NCBI GenBank assembly: GCA_015178975.1
Contig: WHVD01000135.1
Location: 62,001 to 126,000, forward strand
Reading direction: 5' to 3'
DNA length: 64,000 bases
Origin: Hysterangium stoloniferum
Taxonomy: Eukaryota > Basidiomycota > Agaricomycetes > Hysterangiales > Hysterangiaceae
A program made the position numbers and the translations under genes. A model generated the notes under the pieces. That model was not told the origin of the DNA, searched no databases, and saw only the letters and a list, made by a program, of their open reading frames with translations. Below are positions 24,739 to 36,320 of this stretch, piece by piece. Position 1 is the first letter of the stretch; each line of letters starts with the position of its first letter.

Positions 24739-25478
24739 AAGAAACAGGTGCATCCGACAGATTCTTTTGTACCAATATTTCAATACTTGTTAAAAACCAT
24801 TTGATTGGGATCCGGAAATAAATATGTTTAAAACTTAAGTTCATCATCGCTAATTGTGGCTTCGGGTATAACAGACACTAGTCGTAAGGACTAAAAGGGT
24901 AACTAACTAACAGAGGGTCATATGAAGCCCCCATTAGTTGACATGTGGCGGGACAAGCCTCGCTGCCCTGATAGGGCGGGGTGTAATATATGAGACACGA
25001 TAATACCTTCCTCCTTTTTGCCGAGGTACTATGTCTGGAGGTCTTTAAAAAGGAAATCTTGTAAGATGAGAAAAACCCCGCCTCCTTGTATATCATTACC
25101 GAAATACCTTCGAAATATGTATATGTAACAATACTCTTATAATGTCATTAAGGTTCAGCTTTTTGTTCAGATTATGGCGAATAAGTCTATTGAGGGGATC
25201 AAGGGAGTATGAGATCCCAAGCACGGTATATGACTGCCTTCCTATATCTCGAACTTGATGGTCTGCTAAACCTTTCAACCGGAAATAGACATGCAGTTTA
25301 GTGAATTAGGAGAGGAATGAGATTAACGTGTATAAACTGCTAGAAGTAAGGTTCTTCCCACATTGCTGCGGAGCAACGTGTTCGACAAAGGTGCAAACCT
25401 TGCATTGGCCGAATCGCCGTTGAAATATGTATAAAGCGAAATATGTCCACTACGCCGATTACCCTGCGAATAATTGGG
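24739..25478. other. Intergenic space between convergent genes
   Basis: No motif-bearing ORF. It should contain the 3' UTRs and terminators of the two convergent genes. A short inverted pair (AGCCTCG-CTGCCCTGATAG-GGCGGG) is near 24956. Confidence 0.35.
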
Positions 25479-27090
25479 CTATTGAGTGAACCGGAGCAGT
25501 ATGAGATCCTTAGAGCGGCACATGAATCTTATAAAGCGCCGAATTGTCTGATTCGCATAGAAACCCCATGAAAATGATGTGGTCATCCGGAGGATCCGAG
25601 TCCACAACGAAGGAGGGGGGGCACGGTATAAAGACCACTCTCTCACAAAATCAACAGGAAGTTCCGACCATCTGGCAGACAAATCCGAATCCCACGGGGC
25701 CGGATAAATGCCACGATGTACTTTCGGCGGTTCTGAATTTAGTTGCTCAGGGGTGAGGCGGGCTTGAAGCTTTTCAAAAAATGCGAGAGCTTCCGTAGCG
25801 GTAAATCTATCTTCAAGCTTGCTGGTTATCATGCGATCGAAGAAAGGCGCAAGGATGGGTACAATCGGGATCGAGTCCTGATTGGGAGAAGAGAGCCTGT
25901 TAATGATTGAGCATCAGATAAAACGAAGGAACGCGCCTGAAAGTAAATACAAAACATGATCCCAACACATGCTACTTCAAATGCAAATGGGTCATAGTCA
26001 AGTTCACCTTGACAGGTGTCATGGGGCAGTGCCATCATTTGAAACGACATATAAGATGGTAGTCGACGTTCCGCGGGGTTTGAAGTAGATGAAAACATCA
26101 CAGAACAATCAAAGTCGCATAGAGAATAAAGAGACTTATTCTGTTCCCGTAAGATGCGTCGTGTACTAGGTGCTTCATCGTCAAATATCCCGGCGAAATG
26201 GTTGACGAGGATGTTCTTACAAGCGACATCCTATTCAATGGCATGTTCATCAGAAAAAAAAAACCGCAGTGGGAAAAAAACTCACGCGGTGAACAATGAG
26301 GTTTCTGTGTAGATATTCAACAGCCTGCAAAATTTGAAATATGAGAAGTCACCATGGCACCAGTAAAAAATACACATACCCTCAAGACGCTATGTATAAA
26401 AATTAACATCTCTCGTACAGTCGAGAACCATGGCATTAGCGGGTTCCGACCCCATCTAATAACATTTGTGATGGACGGCTCCTGGGAGAATAATCATAGA
26501 AGAAATACCTTGGCATAACGACAAACCAATCCTCGTCATACTTTAAAAAGTCAAGAATGGGTACAATGCAGTGAGATTCTGCCTCGACCTTGCGATCGTA
26601 TAGGAATCGGAAAACACGGTAATGGTCTGAACCACCTTTAACGAATTTGATTACGACATGACGGGACTGAGCATCCTGAGCATAAGCAACCCGGTCCTAC
26701 TATTCCTCAGTAATAGTATTACGTTGATATTGCCCTGAAGAAAATTACCCAAAGCTGAGCCGCTAGATCGGGGCTGTCCAATTCCACATTCGCTCTATCA
26801 GCACCTCCGATGTGTGCATACGGGAAATCGGTATAACCACTGTAAACTTCAGCTGGACAGGTATACCATACGTGATTCTGCGGTACTCCCAGCTCTTGCC
26901 AAGTCGAATACAGTTTGTATCCCCTGTCCATGAACCAAGGACGCAGTGTATTCCACCGCGCCGTGTGCTCCTCGCCACTAAGCCCGCGATCGTTCCAGGG
27001 GTTGTGCGACTTGGAATTGGATCACAAATATTAGACTACATGGAAAAAAGAAAGAGAAAAGTAGCAAGACTGTACCTTAGTTGTCGACAT
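25479..27090 (-). CDS. Protein kinase-like protein, 423 aa, seven exons
   Basis: Exons (minus): 27076-27090, 26749-27009, 26509-26696, 26381-26455 plus 26380, 26286-26324, 25937-26230, 25479-25877; phases close to 423 aa. Visible kinase motifs: VVIK lysine (about 109), WFVVMPR hinge-side motif, catalytic loop HRDVACKN (192-199), DFD (232-234) in place of DFG, and YDPFAFEVACVG in the C lobe, followed by RFTATEALAFFEKL. No clear glycine loop is seen. This pattern matches a kinase-like family expanded in agaricomycetes; phosphotransfer is plausible because HRD, Asn and Lys are present, but the substrate is unknown. Last intron 25878-25936 begins GC (CAG/GCGCGT) rather than GT, either a GC-AG intron or donor decay. 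The first exon codes only five residues and its acceptor (CCAAG) is weak, so the exact N terminus is less certain. Confidence 0.8.
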
Positions 27091-27555
27091 AAGAAGCACG
27101 GTTGACGGCTTTCAAACTCCGCGACACAACCGAGCTGGAGAATTGTAGGCTACAGCTGTTCCCAATACCTGATGCGGGGTTTCAGATTTGCCTCCGAAGT
27201 GCCATTTTGCTCGCATTCACAAAATGAATGATTTCTTTCAAAGTAGTGCGCTTTAAACCACAATAAATTGTGACTATAAATTATAATACATAGGCTATAT
27301 TATTGGAAGACCAAAATTACTCACTATGACACAGTCACTGGAATTTTCAATTAAACTAGCTTTATGCTTCTCCTACACAAGCTATGCAATATTAAGAGCA
27401 GTCAAGTTTTGACAACCTATATTCAATGCCAGAAAAATTCTCTGAGCTCAATTTTCTGGCTTCATTGGAAGTAGAGACTTGTGCTTCAGTGAAAAGGATG
27501 CCCATCCTAGTGAAGCATGTAATCCCAATGCCCCATTGGACAATAAGGTCAGGTA
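27091..27555. other. Intergenic region upstream of the kinase-like gene
   Basis: Holds the promoter region of the minus-strand kinase-like gene near 27091-27250, then becomes AT-rich and CpG-poor toward the Tc1 remnant. No gene seen. Confidence 0.35.
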
Positions 27556-28359
27556 CAGTGACTCCAAAAACCCTTCCAATTTTTGGTACTTCAGATGTAT
27601 ATCCTTGATAATTCAGAGGATAAAATTGCAAAAATATCAAGAATACATATTTGTGAATATGCTCTATCATATCTAGATTGTTGAAAGACAATGCCATTAC
27701 ATAAGCTCCAAATATGGAAATACTACAAATATATATATACAGGAGACTCATTGAAAGGGTTTTTTGGCCGACAACTCTGACCCACAAAACTACCTATATT
27801 CAGTACTTAGTATAGCCACCCTTTGCCTTCAACACAGCTGCAACCCTCCTAGGCATACTCTCAATCAACTTCTGACACACCTCTGCATCAATCTTGTTCC
27901 ATTCCTTCTCCACCCTCTCCCACAACTCCAGTATTCCCTTTGGTTCAACCTCATACATACTCCCCCAGCCTCCTCTTTACATGATCCCACAAGTGTTCAA
28001 TGGGGTTGAGGTCTGGAGACTGTGCTGGCCATGGGAGGACATTGAAATCATTATCTTGAAACCAAGTCTGGGCCTTCTTGCAGGTCTGTTTGGGGTCATT
28101 ATCTTGCTGGAAGATGACATCACCCACAGATTTTCCATAATATGTAGTTGAGGCTGGTTTGAAGGTCCTCCTCCATAATCTTGAGGTAAAGGTCCCCATC
28201 CATCCTCCTATCTTGCAAGCATACCCAGGTCCTTCCCATAGCATGCAGCCCCATACCAGCACAGATCCTCCTCCAAACTTTTGAGTCCCCTGAACTAGCC
28301 TATTACTCAAGCCCTCCCCAGCCTTTTTCCAGACCCACTTCCTCCCATCTGACCCCAAC
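27556..28359 (-). mobile_element. Truncated Tc1/mariner element with transposase 3' part
   Basis: TA plus CAGTGACTCCAAAAACCC marks one end at 27556. The terminal module runs to about 27770, where the inverted copy of CAAAAAACCCTTTCAAT is seen. The minus-strand transposase fragment (28358-27810) retains GGGSVLVWGCM, the second catalytic Asp (FQQDNDPKQT) and the final acidic position (SPDLNPIEHLW), with a frame change after 27951. The N-terminal half with the DNA-binding domain and first Asp is missing; the element is cut off by the LTR at 28360. Confidence 0.8.
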
Positions 28360-29061
28360 TGTTACGACCCATTCCTGGATACTTCAATATCTGATATCAT
28401 CCAAAACATCTGACCTCCACCCCAAGTTTCCGATCCTGACTTCCGACTGTGAAGGGTATGCTTTTACCACAGTTTCATTGTGGTAAAACACTCCTTTTAT
28501 TTTATTTATATTTTACACATTTTATTCATATTTTTCTATCCTTTATATTCTTTGAATATTGCACCATTTCATTAGTTCGAAGATCTGTGTATACTTGTGG
28601 GTGCACTCAGCACCAAACAAAGAAGACACTTTTTACCCCATAACCACAACTTGCCCAGACACCCACTTAGTGTCCTGCAAGTTGTGATTGGGGTATCATC
28701 TCAACTGTCATAGACGGGCTTTAACTACTAGCACAATCATAGTTTCGAACTACACTAGTCGAAACTCAAACTGTTATCTTGATCTGTGTGGACCATATCC
28801 ATGCTACTCTGTTTATTCGACTCGTTATTTCCTTAACACTTGAGTAGTCGCTCATAATTGAATTTCAAGGTCAATTCTCTTTCATTCATCTTAACTATCT
28901 ATTCTACTTAGGATAGCTAATCCTCTTAACCGTATTGAACTAAATAGTCAATACGTGTTTGGCCTGTATTAGACTTAGATAGTCAATACATCATTGTGTC
29001 GTACCTAAACGGTCAATATTCTTCGTATATAGAACAGTTAGAACTTCCACCACTCTTCACA
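28360..29061. mobile_element. LTR, TGTTACGACC...ACTCTTCACA
   Basis: Shares a block around CTTGCCCAGACAC, TTAGTGTCCTGCAAGTTGTG and the 3' end with 41464-42068 and 15296-15474; its first 40 bp also resemble the start of 39502-40045. Flanking pentamers are ccaac and ccgac (one difference), yet the left flank is Tc1 and the right flank is LINE, so it probably landed at or mediated a junction. Confidence 0.7.
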
Positions 29062-29910
29062 CCGACTATGGAACATTCATAGTTCCCCTCCCTCTATCAT
29101 CATCTACACTGATGGCTCCTGCCACAAAGCTTGTGTGAACCACTGATGCACAGGTGCCAGCTACTCTATCCACCACCTTGGCACCTCCATCCACCCTGGG
29201 TGCTTCAGCCTAGGCAAAGGTGCAGGGATCTTTGATGCCAAAATGTTTGCCTTTGCTAGTGCCAGTGCTGTTTTACCAAAAATCATGGCTGATTTTCCTG
29301 ATGCTAAGCACCTTCTCTTCTTCTCTGACAATCAGGCTGCTCTCAGATCCATTGATGACCTCTCAGACCACCCCAGCCAGTGTGCCTCCATCATTTTCCA
29401 CAACACATTGACTCTTTCCTAATTGAGCCATCCCACCACATCTCCCTCTCCTGGATCCCTGGCCACAAGGGATTCCAAGGCAATGAAGAGGCCAACTTCT
29501 TCATCCCATCATCCACTCACTGTCTCCTGGACCCTGGAATGTGCCAAGTCCCACTCCCTAAAACTCTGGCAACAAGACTGGCTCTGCCTCCCCCACACCA
29601 ACCAAGCTGCCGTCACACTCCCCAACCCCCCTGCTGTGAAACTCTCAAAGTTCCACAAGGAATACAGTGGTCCCCACCACATCCACACATGTGTCATCCA
29701 GGCAATCTTGGGCCATGGCTTCTTTGGCACCTACTACCATTGTTTCCTCCCCAACCTCCCCGCCTCCTGCCCTGTGGCACAGAAGACATCCAGTCCTGCC
29801 TCCACATCCTTTCTGAGTGCCTCCTTCATGAGGAACACTGTCACACCCTTCACACTGCCTCTCAAGACCTGTTAGGACCTGAAAACCCACCAGGCTCCAG
29901 ACCCCATCTG
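29062..29910 (+). pseudogene. Tad-like LINE RNase H and C-terminal remnant
   Basis: Plus-strand reading shows an RNase H domain: IIYTDGSC start, then FDAKMFAFASASA, LLFFSDNQAALRS, and SLSWIPGHKGFQGNEEAN, followed by a C-terminal cysteine-containing tail region (ILGHGFFGTYYH, then a Cys-rich part and LHILSECLLHEEH). Frames shift at about 29400 and 29520. This arrangement is typical of fungal Tad/I-type non-LTR elements. Reverse transcriptase and endonuclease are absent, so it is a remnant. Confidence 0.8.
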
Positions 29911-30140
29911 TGAGGTATCAGCATTATCTCATAAGATTCTCTTAATTTTCTTTGAATTATTTAATACTCTTTCAAATTTATTGTAATTTTATTATGCATA
30001 TTGTGAAAATTAAGGCCTTATTCCTTTTAACTTTGCATAATAATAGCATATATGGGCTCATATTATACTATTATTACTTATTTCATTTATTATAATTTTT
30101 AACTAATTATTTTGCCCTTATTTACTTTAGTTATTGTTTC
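29911..30140. other. AT-rich spacer
   Basis: Very AT-rich, no coding signal; junction between the LINE and Copia remnants. Confidence 0.4.
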
Positions 30141-31640
30141 CCAACACTTTATCCCAGATTCGCACCGCTATTGCCCATGCTTTTGAGATGGGAGTGCTTA
30201 GAGAATCTTTTCACTTGTATTGCCATGCTCAATTTCCTCACTGATCTTCCCCACCTTCACTCACTCATCACTTGGGATCTTTCTGAGTCATCCATTCCCA
30301 CTCCATATTCTTCTTCCTGAATTATCACCAGGTTGGAGAATGAGCAACACATTATTGCTGCTGGTATGAAGCATGTTGCCACTAATTATGCTATTGCTCT
30401 TGCTGCTTGAGCTGCTGTAAAATGACCCATTCCAATTTGCAGTAATTAAAAAGCAGGGTCATATCACGACTTACTGTATATTGGTTGGTAAAACTATCAA
30501 AGAATCCAAAGCTGCCAGATGCACCAACCAGGAAACCAAGATGAAGCAATTGGAGGGCTCTAGCCCTGCACCCACTGGGAAATACCCTGTTAATATGTAA
30601 ATGATTCTGATGGCACTGTCTATGTGGCTTACATGGATACACCACCACCATTTGACCTAGCTGTCATAAGTATTGCCAATGTTGAACCCACATCTCTGTT
30701 GGACACTATTGAATATAATGGATGGGTAGCATTGGACAATGACCCCCATACTATAATAGATTGGACCAACATGAGCACAACCACTGATTTGTCAGTCTTA
30801 CAGGCTTCGATCCAGTAACATGCCATTTTTGGCTTGACACTGGGACCTGTGTCCACATTTCTCCTGATTTTTATGATTTTTTATCATTGAGACCCATCAC
30901 TCCATGAACTGTTAAGGGCCTTGTGGCTTGTCAGCTATAACATTCGGACTGGGTGACATACACATCCATATTGGGAGAGAAGCTCATCTCATTCTCCATG
31001 ATGTACTGAATTCAACTGCCTCACTCAAGATTTTGGCTCACAAATACTTCTAGAGCCACCATTATTAGGGTTCCCTTCTCACTCACAAAAACACGTATTC
31101 CTTGGCACTTCCCTCCTCATTTTCAGAACATGCCCTCTTTTCCCATGGCACACCCAATATTGCTACCTGGCACAGATGCTTAGGTCATGCAATTTACCAA
31201 TCCAGTATTGACATGGTTAAACATGTCAGTTGTTAAAGGTACAACCATGTCTTCATCCTCCTATACCAAAATGTGACTTGTATGTTCTTGGAAAACAGAT
31301 CAGAAGTCCTGTACCAAAGGCATGGGTGCAGGGGGAGGGACACAAAGCCACAAGGCAGTTGGAGAAGGTCTGAGTGGATTTGACAGAGCCTGAAGATGTT
31401 ACTTCATGAAATGGGCATTACATTATGAACATCATTGATGACTATTCTAGCTACCTCTGGTCTATTCCATTGAATAATAAAGCTTGGCTTTTGAAGCTCT
31501 AAGACAATGGGAATGTGCATGAGAGAATGAGGCAGGGTTGATGGTCGGAATTTATGGGACTTGAGCTAAAAAGTGACAACATGAGGAGTTGATTGAACTC
31601 CTATCAAAAGCAACGGGTGTGTTTCAAAATGTGGGAGTGT
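30141..31640 (+). pseudogene. Ty1/Copia gag-pol remnant
   Basis: Decayed plus-strand Copia sequence with many stops. Gag-like parts are readable first (LENEQHIIAAGMKHVATNYA). An open piece at 30624-30818 is followed by a protease-like WHFDTGTCVHIS phrase, then a GAG-pre-integrase-like WHRCLGHA, and an integrase start (IMNIIDDYSSYLWSIPL). It stops before the integrase core is complete. The element is incomplete and inactive. Confidence 0.75.
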
Positions 31641-31691
31641 CGGTGGCGCTATTGAGTAGAATCCCCATCACTCAGTCCAACGGTGACCCCT

Positions 31692-31946
31692 TGTAAGCCT
31701 GGCGCCCCAGTCTTACTCATTGTCCTTTGGTACCACTCCTTTGTTCTCATTGTCCTTTTGTTCCACTCCCTTGTTCCACTCCCTTTGTTCTACCACGTGA
31801 TCACAGCACATAAAGCCTAGGTAGTTTTCCTTCTCTTTCCTTACCGTACGCTGCACTTGCCTGTATCCTGTCTTGTTCTGGACAATACACCGTGGTCCTG
31901 TCAACTTGTGTGACCGCCAGTGATCCCAATTGACGACGGGATTACA
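31692..31946. mobile_element. Solo LTR, 255 bp, perfect 5-bp target duplication
   Basis: TGTAAGCC...GATTACA flanked by cccct on both sides (31687-31691 and 31947-31951). It has a TATA-like ACATAAAGCC and C/T-rich repeats (TTGTTCCACTCC) like those of the LTR at 59946-60291, so both probably belong to one family. Confidence 0.85.
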
Positions 31947-32602
31947 CCCCTACTGCTAACCAATGCATTTCGGTGTTATATCGCAGTTTTGCTTACTAGC
32001 CTCACTATCGTATACAACCTACCACGCAAACCGTAGACTCAATCACTAATATATGGGTTGCAATGAGACTGCCAACGTAGGCAATCCGCGTGAGGACATC
32101 CTTGTCCCCCATACCAAATGGTTAAGGCAGTTTGAAAAGATTATGCCAAATGTTGAGAGAATAATGATTAGAGGTATAGCGGCTTAGCCCCAGGACACTG
32201 ATAATATAAGTACTCCAATTTTCGATTTAGTTACTACTTAGGCTAACCGCTCATAGCCTACCTCAGCGATAGATATCCGTCCAGGTAAAACAAGAGGGGA
32301 GAGGCATTGGGCATTGAGAAAGTTCGCAGTAACATGATTGATGACCAATAACAATCATAAACGTGAAAAAATACACGACAATAGAAGAAAAAATTATTTT
32401 AAAAATCGAAAGTGGTCTAGAAAACAATCCGGATACACAGTCCATCCATAACATGAGGTAGGTATATAATACGCCATGGGTTGGTAGAGAGAACAGAGGT
32501 GAATGGAATGCATAATGCACAAGCACGAGATTACACACGGGGTAAGGAAGGTGGGGGGGTAAATAACCGTAAGTCAGTTGTGACCGATCGATCGAATGAG
32601 AT
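31947..32602. other. Intergenic, no gene recognised
   Basis: CpG-retaining; short ORFs only. Contains the expected 3' end of the minus-strand gene at 32603. Confidence 0.35.
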
Positions 32603-34797
32603 TCAAGCTCCAAGACCGATGGACGTTACACAATATCTTACATATCCCACAGACACCATGGAAACACAACATCTAGGCAGGCTTATGCCCATGATGACGA
32701 TATGCCCCCTCAGCGGCGCCAAATGCGCCAAAGACGCTGTCCCGATGCTATCTGTGGTAGATCCGTTGACAGTCATTGGTGCGGCGACGAAGGACTCGTG
32801 TGAGGTCCTGAAGTCGATGTGGCTTGCTTCAGTGGTGAGAGCCATGCTTCGCTCTGCGCTCAGATGCTAGTATTCGAGCTGATGCTGTCCAAACTCATCC
32901 ACAGCCCCACTACTGCGCTCCATCATCTCCGTCATCTCAGTGATATCCGACGGCGTATGCGAGCAAGTGTCTTAATCCCAAGCTCGACAGAGGCAGATCC
33001 AGCCCAGACCCCGCACCAGGACTAGACGGCACCGAACCGGAACCGCGCTCCTACATCTCCCTTAGCCTCCCCGACTCCCTATGCCTCCCAGACGTCTCCT
33101 CAATGCCTATAATATGACTAGCCTCCCTCTCAAGTTCACCGCCGCTACTGCTCTCCAAACAGCTGCTCTCCCTCCTGTTCCCACCACCCCTGATCACGCT
33201 CACACGTCTGCACCCACCGCTGGGACTGTGGTGGTGCGAATCGGAGTTAGAGTTAGAATAAGAGTCCGAGCGCGGCGAGCCAGAATACTGCCTTTCAGGC
33301 TCGACCTAACCGCTAAACTTGCATTAAATAAATGTGGTTGCAGGTGCTTCGGATTGGACTTTGTACGCGACTGCGGGTTGCTGGGGAATTGGAATTGGAG
33401 CTGGGATTAGAGTTGATATTGAGATTGACACTTGAGTGTTGACTGATTGTGGGGGAGCTGCTGTGATTGCTAAGGCTATTTGCAGTCGAGCGGAATGGGT
33501 GACACTATGGAAATACGAATGCCCCTGTCCCCGCGCTGGCCCGTGTCCTTGTCCTTGTGGGGGCATCGGTATAATAGACAGCGATAACCGACTTGGTAGG
33601 CTTGCTCGTGGACTGGGGACGAAGCTCTGCGAGTTACGGGACTGAGGAGCACGACGCTATCTCTATATTCTTCGCCAGGACCGGGACCAGTACCGCTGTT
33701 CTGTGGGTATGAACCTGGGGGTTGATGTTCCTGTGCCAGTCCTATATCTGCACCACCATTATCCGAATCAGGCCTCGTACGTCCCTTTGCCTGCTCACCA
33801 TACTCACCATTGACATCAAAATCATCATCATAAAAACCCTACACACCGTATGCCCTGGCTCTGCCCCAACACCCGATGTTGTGTGGTCCTCCCACTAAGA
33901 CGCACAGTAGCATTAGAGGACAAAGTTCTCGTTCTAGACCTCATCGCAAGTGCAATATTGGGGTCTGTTGCGGCTTATCTTCAACTCCAGTCTCCCTTCC
34001 TACAGACCTCGGCGTCGGTGTTACGCTTGAAACGAGACCTGCCTGCCTGAGGCAAAGGTTTAGTTCCCCTTCTCTGCGTTATTCAAGAGATATAAGCGGT
34101 TTGAAACTAACCTTGCGGTATCCAATTTGGGTGTCTGTTCATGAATTTCAAATGTCCCAACGGGATTTTCAGTGGACCCAAATTCGAACACGGAAGAAAA
34201 CATTTCCAATACGGGCGGTTGGGAGTTGTGCTTGTGCTTACATGATCGGGCGATTCTGGCCGACGACGGCATAGTGCACTCAAAAGACATGCCGTACTTT
34301 GGCCGACGTGGGAATCTTCAAGAGCTTCTCGTGGGTGGTGGATCACAGACTCAGTCGTTAAAGATATTGGGTTTCAGCGCAAACTCCTTCTCTTGACCAC
34401 CATGGCTTCTCCGAATAACTCACCGCTCCGTCCTCCCTGCAGCACAGAATTTATCGACAATGCATAAAACAGACTTTCTTTTACAGGCTTTACAGACAGC
34501 ATTGACTATGACAGAGTCTGGGAAGTGAGCTGCATTAGTACTTGCTTTGGATTTAGGGAATTCACCATACCGTAGATACCGCGAAGAAGAAGTTAGATGA
34601 TATCTAAAAGCATTCATTGCAACACCAAGCATCCACCCAAACCAAATCTCGTTCTCGTGAGTATTGATATGGAAGATAGGTGGCGCTGGTCTAGCGAGTA
34701 GCATTTTGGCACGATCGGATATGATAGCTTTTGCTGTAGACGATGGGGAAATAACACTGCAATATACCTTGGTGCCATCCCGAGTTGGTGATATCAA
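32603..34797 (-). CDS. Probable multi-exon gene of unknown function (3' exons unresolved)
   Basis: Coding-like tracts chain on the minus strand. Best exons: 34424-34797, 34112-34315, 34025-34071, 33906-33973, 33589-33838, 33360-33547 (together 377 codons with matching phases), then from 33305 downward. The donor GTGAGT after 34424 is strong; some introns would be only 40-41 bp. The protein starts MISPTRDGTKVYCSVISPSS, has an acidic stretch (GFYDDDFDVNGEYGEQAK), Gly/Pro-rich parts and a Ser/His-rich run (SDSYSNSNSDSHHHSPSGG). Further tracts at about 32990-32905 (SHTPSDITEMTEMMERSSG) and 32845-32603 (ending VRYCVTSIGLGA, stop) probably belong to it, but joints there are uncertain and a TAG interrupts near 33075. 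No known domain. It could be a regulatory or low-complexity nuclear protein; this is only a guess. Confidence 0.45.
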
Positions 34798-35200
34798 TCG
34801 GACTTTTGGGCCATGCCTATTTTTATAAATGGGCGGGCAATGTTCTTTAACAATAAAGAAATAATTTTTAGAGTACTTATTCTGAGAAGGGGGCTTGGGG
34901 ATCGGAGCTTATTTAATAGAGGTAACGACACTTTGAACAAGAATATTATTGTTGGGCACTTATTAGCAATAACTTGGTATATGATAAACAAGGAGGGTAA
35001 TTTGGGTTCAGAACAACGCCATTTATAGTACTTTTGAATTATTCTGCCACTAACTATTGAAACAGTGTACACAAACTACTTTGGGCAATTTTCCCGCACT
35101 CTAATTGACGGGAGAAAGAGAATACAACTTGAATTATTGAAAACGAGTATGCGGTTGAGTGGGAAATAAAAGTAGTGTCCCGAATCCTTCTGTAATCTCT
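34798..35200. other. AT-rich intergenic DNA
   Basis: Open frames here are AT-driven with no motif. Lies upstream of the minus-strand gene and holds its likely promoter. Confidence 0.35.
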
Positions 35201-35314
35201 ATTAGAGAGTATTTGTAACTAATATATATTATCAAACTGAATGGTGTTCCTGATATGAATATTAGGAACCAATTCAGTTTGCTAATATTTCATTAGTTGC
35301 AAATACTCTCTAAT
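35201..35314. mobile_element. MITE-like 114-bp hairpin element
   Basis: ATTAGAGAGTATTTG at the left pairs with CAAATACTCTCTAAT at the right; the complementarity extends inward (AACTGAAT with ATTCAGTT), so nearly the whole sequence folds into one hairpin. A related half copy is at 38419-38453. Consistent with a miniature inverted-repeat element. Confidence 0.75.
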
Positions 35315-35546
35315 TAATCACCAGATTGTTATATGAGCGTGACGATTTTTTCCTTAAACGAGACCGAATCTTGTTATCAGCGCGACAACAGCACGTGGTG
35401 GCCGAACGGCATCTCAGGGACCGAATCGTGATTGTGGGAGTATCTATCTTGGCATACTATTCGGGTTGCACATGAGCGGTACGCGCTTATTAGGCTTATA
35501 CTGACCATAGGTTGGGCGATCATCCATAATCATACAAGCTGTCTCG

Positions 35547-36320
35547 ATGGATCATCGACCAAAACCTGACCCAAGCAGCATACAAGGAAATGTTCCTGAC
35601 GAATTAAAGCTTTTTGTTGATAGCCTGCTGGGGCGATTTATGGTTGATAGTTTGCGAGGCTTTGCTGATGACATTGGAAGACGTATCAAGATCACCGAGA
35701 TTACTGTGAAGCCCATGGAAAATGCACCGAAGAAACGAGAAGGTGTGGTGGTATGTGAAATAGAAGTGGATGAAGGTCGGTTGTGTATTTACAGCAATGC
35801 CACCGCTGACTTTAACAGGCATGGTAAATGGAGGCGGTATAATGACAGAATTATGTTTATGAAATGTATTGTTGAGGCATTAACAGGGAATTTGCACGGT
35901 GGATGCTCTGCGTATTTGATCGACATGTGCGTTTCAAGTTGTTGGAATGATACCAGCTTGTTGATTACTCTATAGGTGCACGTCTCTTCCAATCGCAGCA
36001 GTTTCAGGAGGATATGCAGGCGTGTCACAATCACTAAACATGCTTTATCATGCACCTGCCCCTGTGTAAGCGTCATCGTCCTCAGATTTATCCGCCTATC
36101 ATAACATGCGTAATCTTAGGGGAACACCTTTACGTATTATCAGCAAAAGCATCGCCGTAGGTGCACGCGCTATGAGCTCCCGAGGAGAAGTACTTACCAA
36201 CTGATCTCTAAACCTTTGACGTGCTGATCAAGCTACTCCTAGATTTGGGACACGAAGAATTCCCGTCTGGTGGCATCTGGGGTTCATGTGAAGATGATGC
36301 CTTCCAGTCCTAAGCTGTGA
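35547..36320 (+). CDS. Hotdog-fold acyl-CoA thioesterase-like protein, 174 aa, six exons
   Basis: Exons 35547-35775, 35819-35836, 35887-35926, 35976-36065, 36120-36189, 36243-36320; all introns GT-AG, 43-54 bp, phases close to 174 aa. The protein shows the PaaI/ACOT13-type thioesterase pattern: NLHGGCSAYLIDMC (84-97) with the conserved His-Gly-Gly and Asp, then GVSQSLNMLYHAPAP on the next strand, GTPLRII, and IWDTKNSRLVASGVHVKM near the end. Family members hydrolyse acyl- or aryl-CoA thioesters as oligomers; the substrate cannot be told from sequence. The second exon is only 18 bp. No targeting peptide is evident. A partial duplicate of exons 2-3 occurs at 46848-47006. The gene appears intact. 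Confidence 0.9.
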
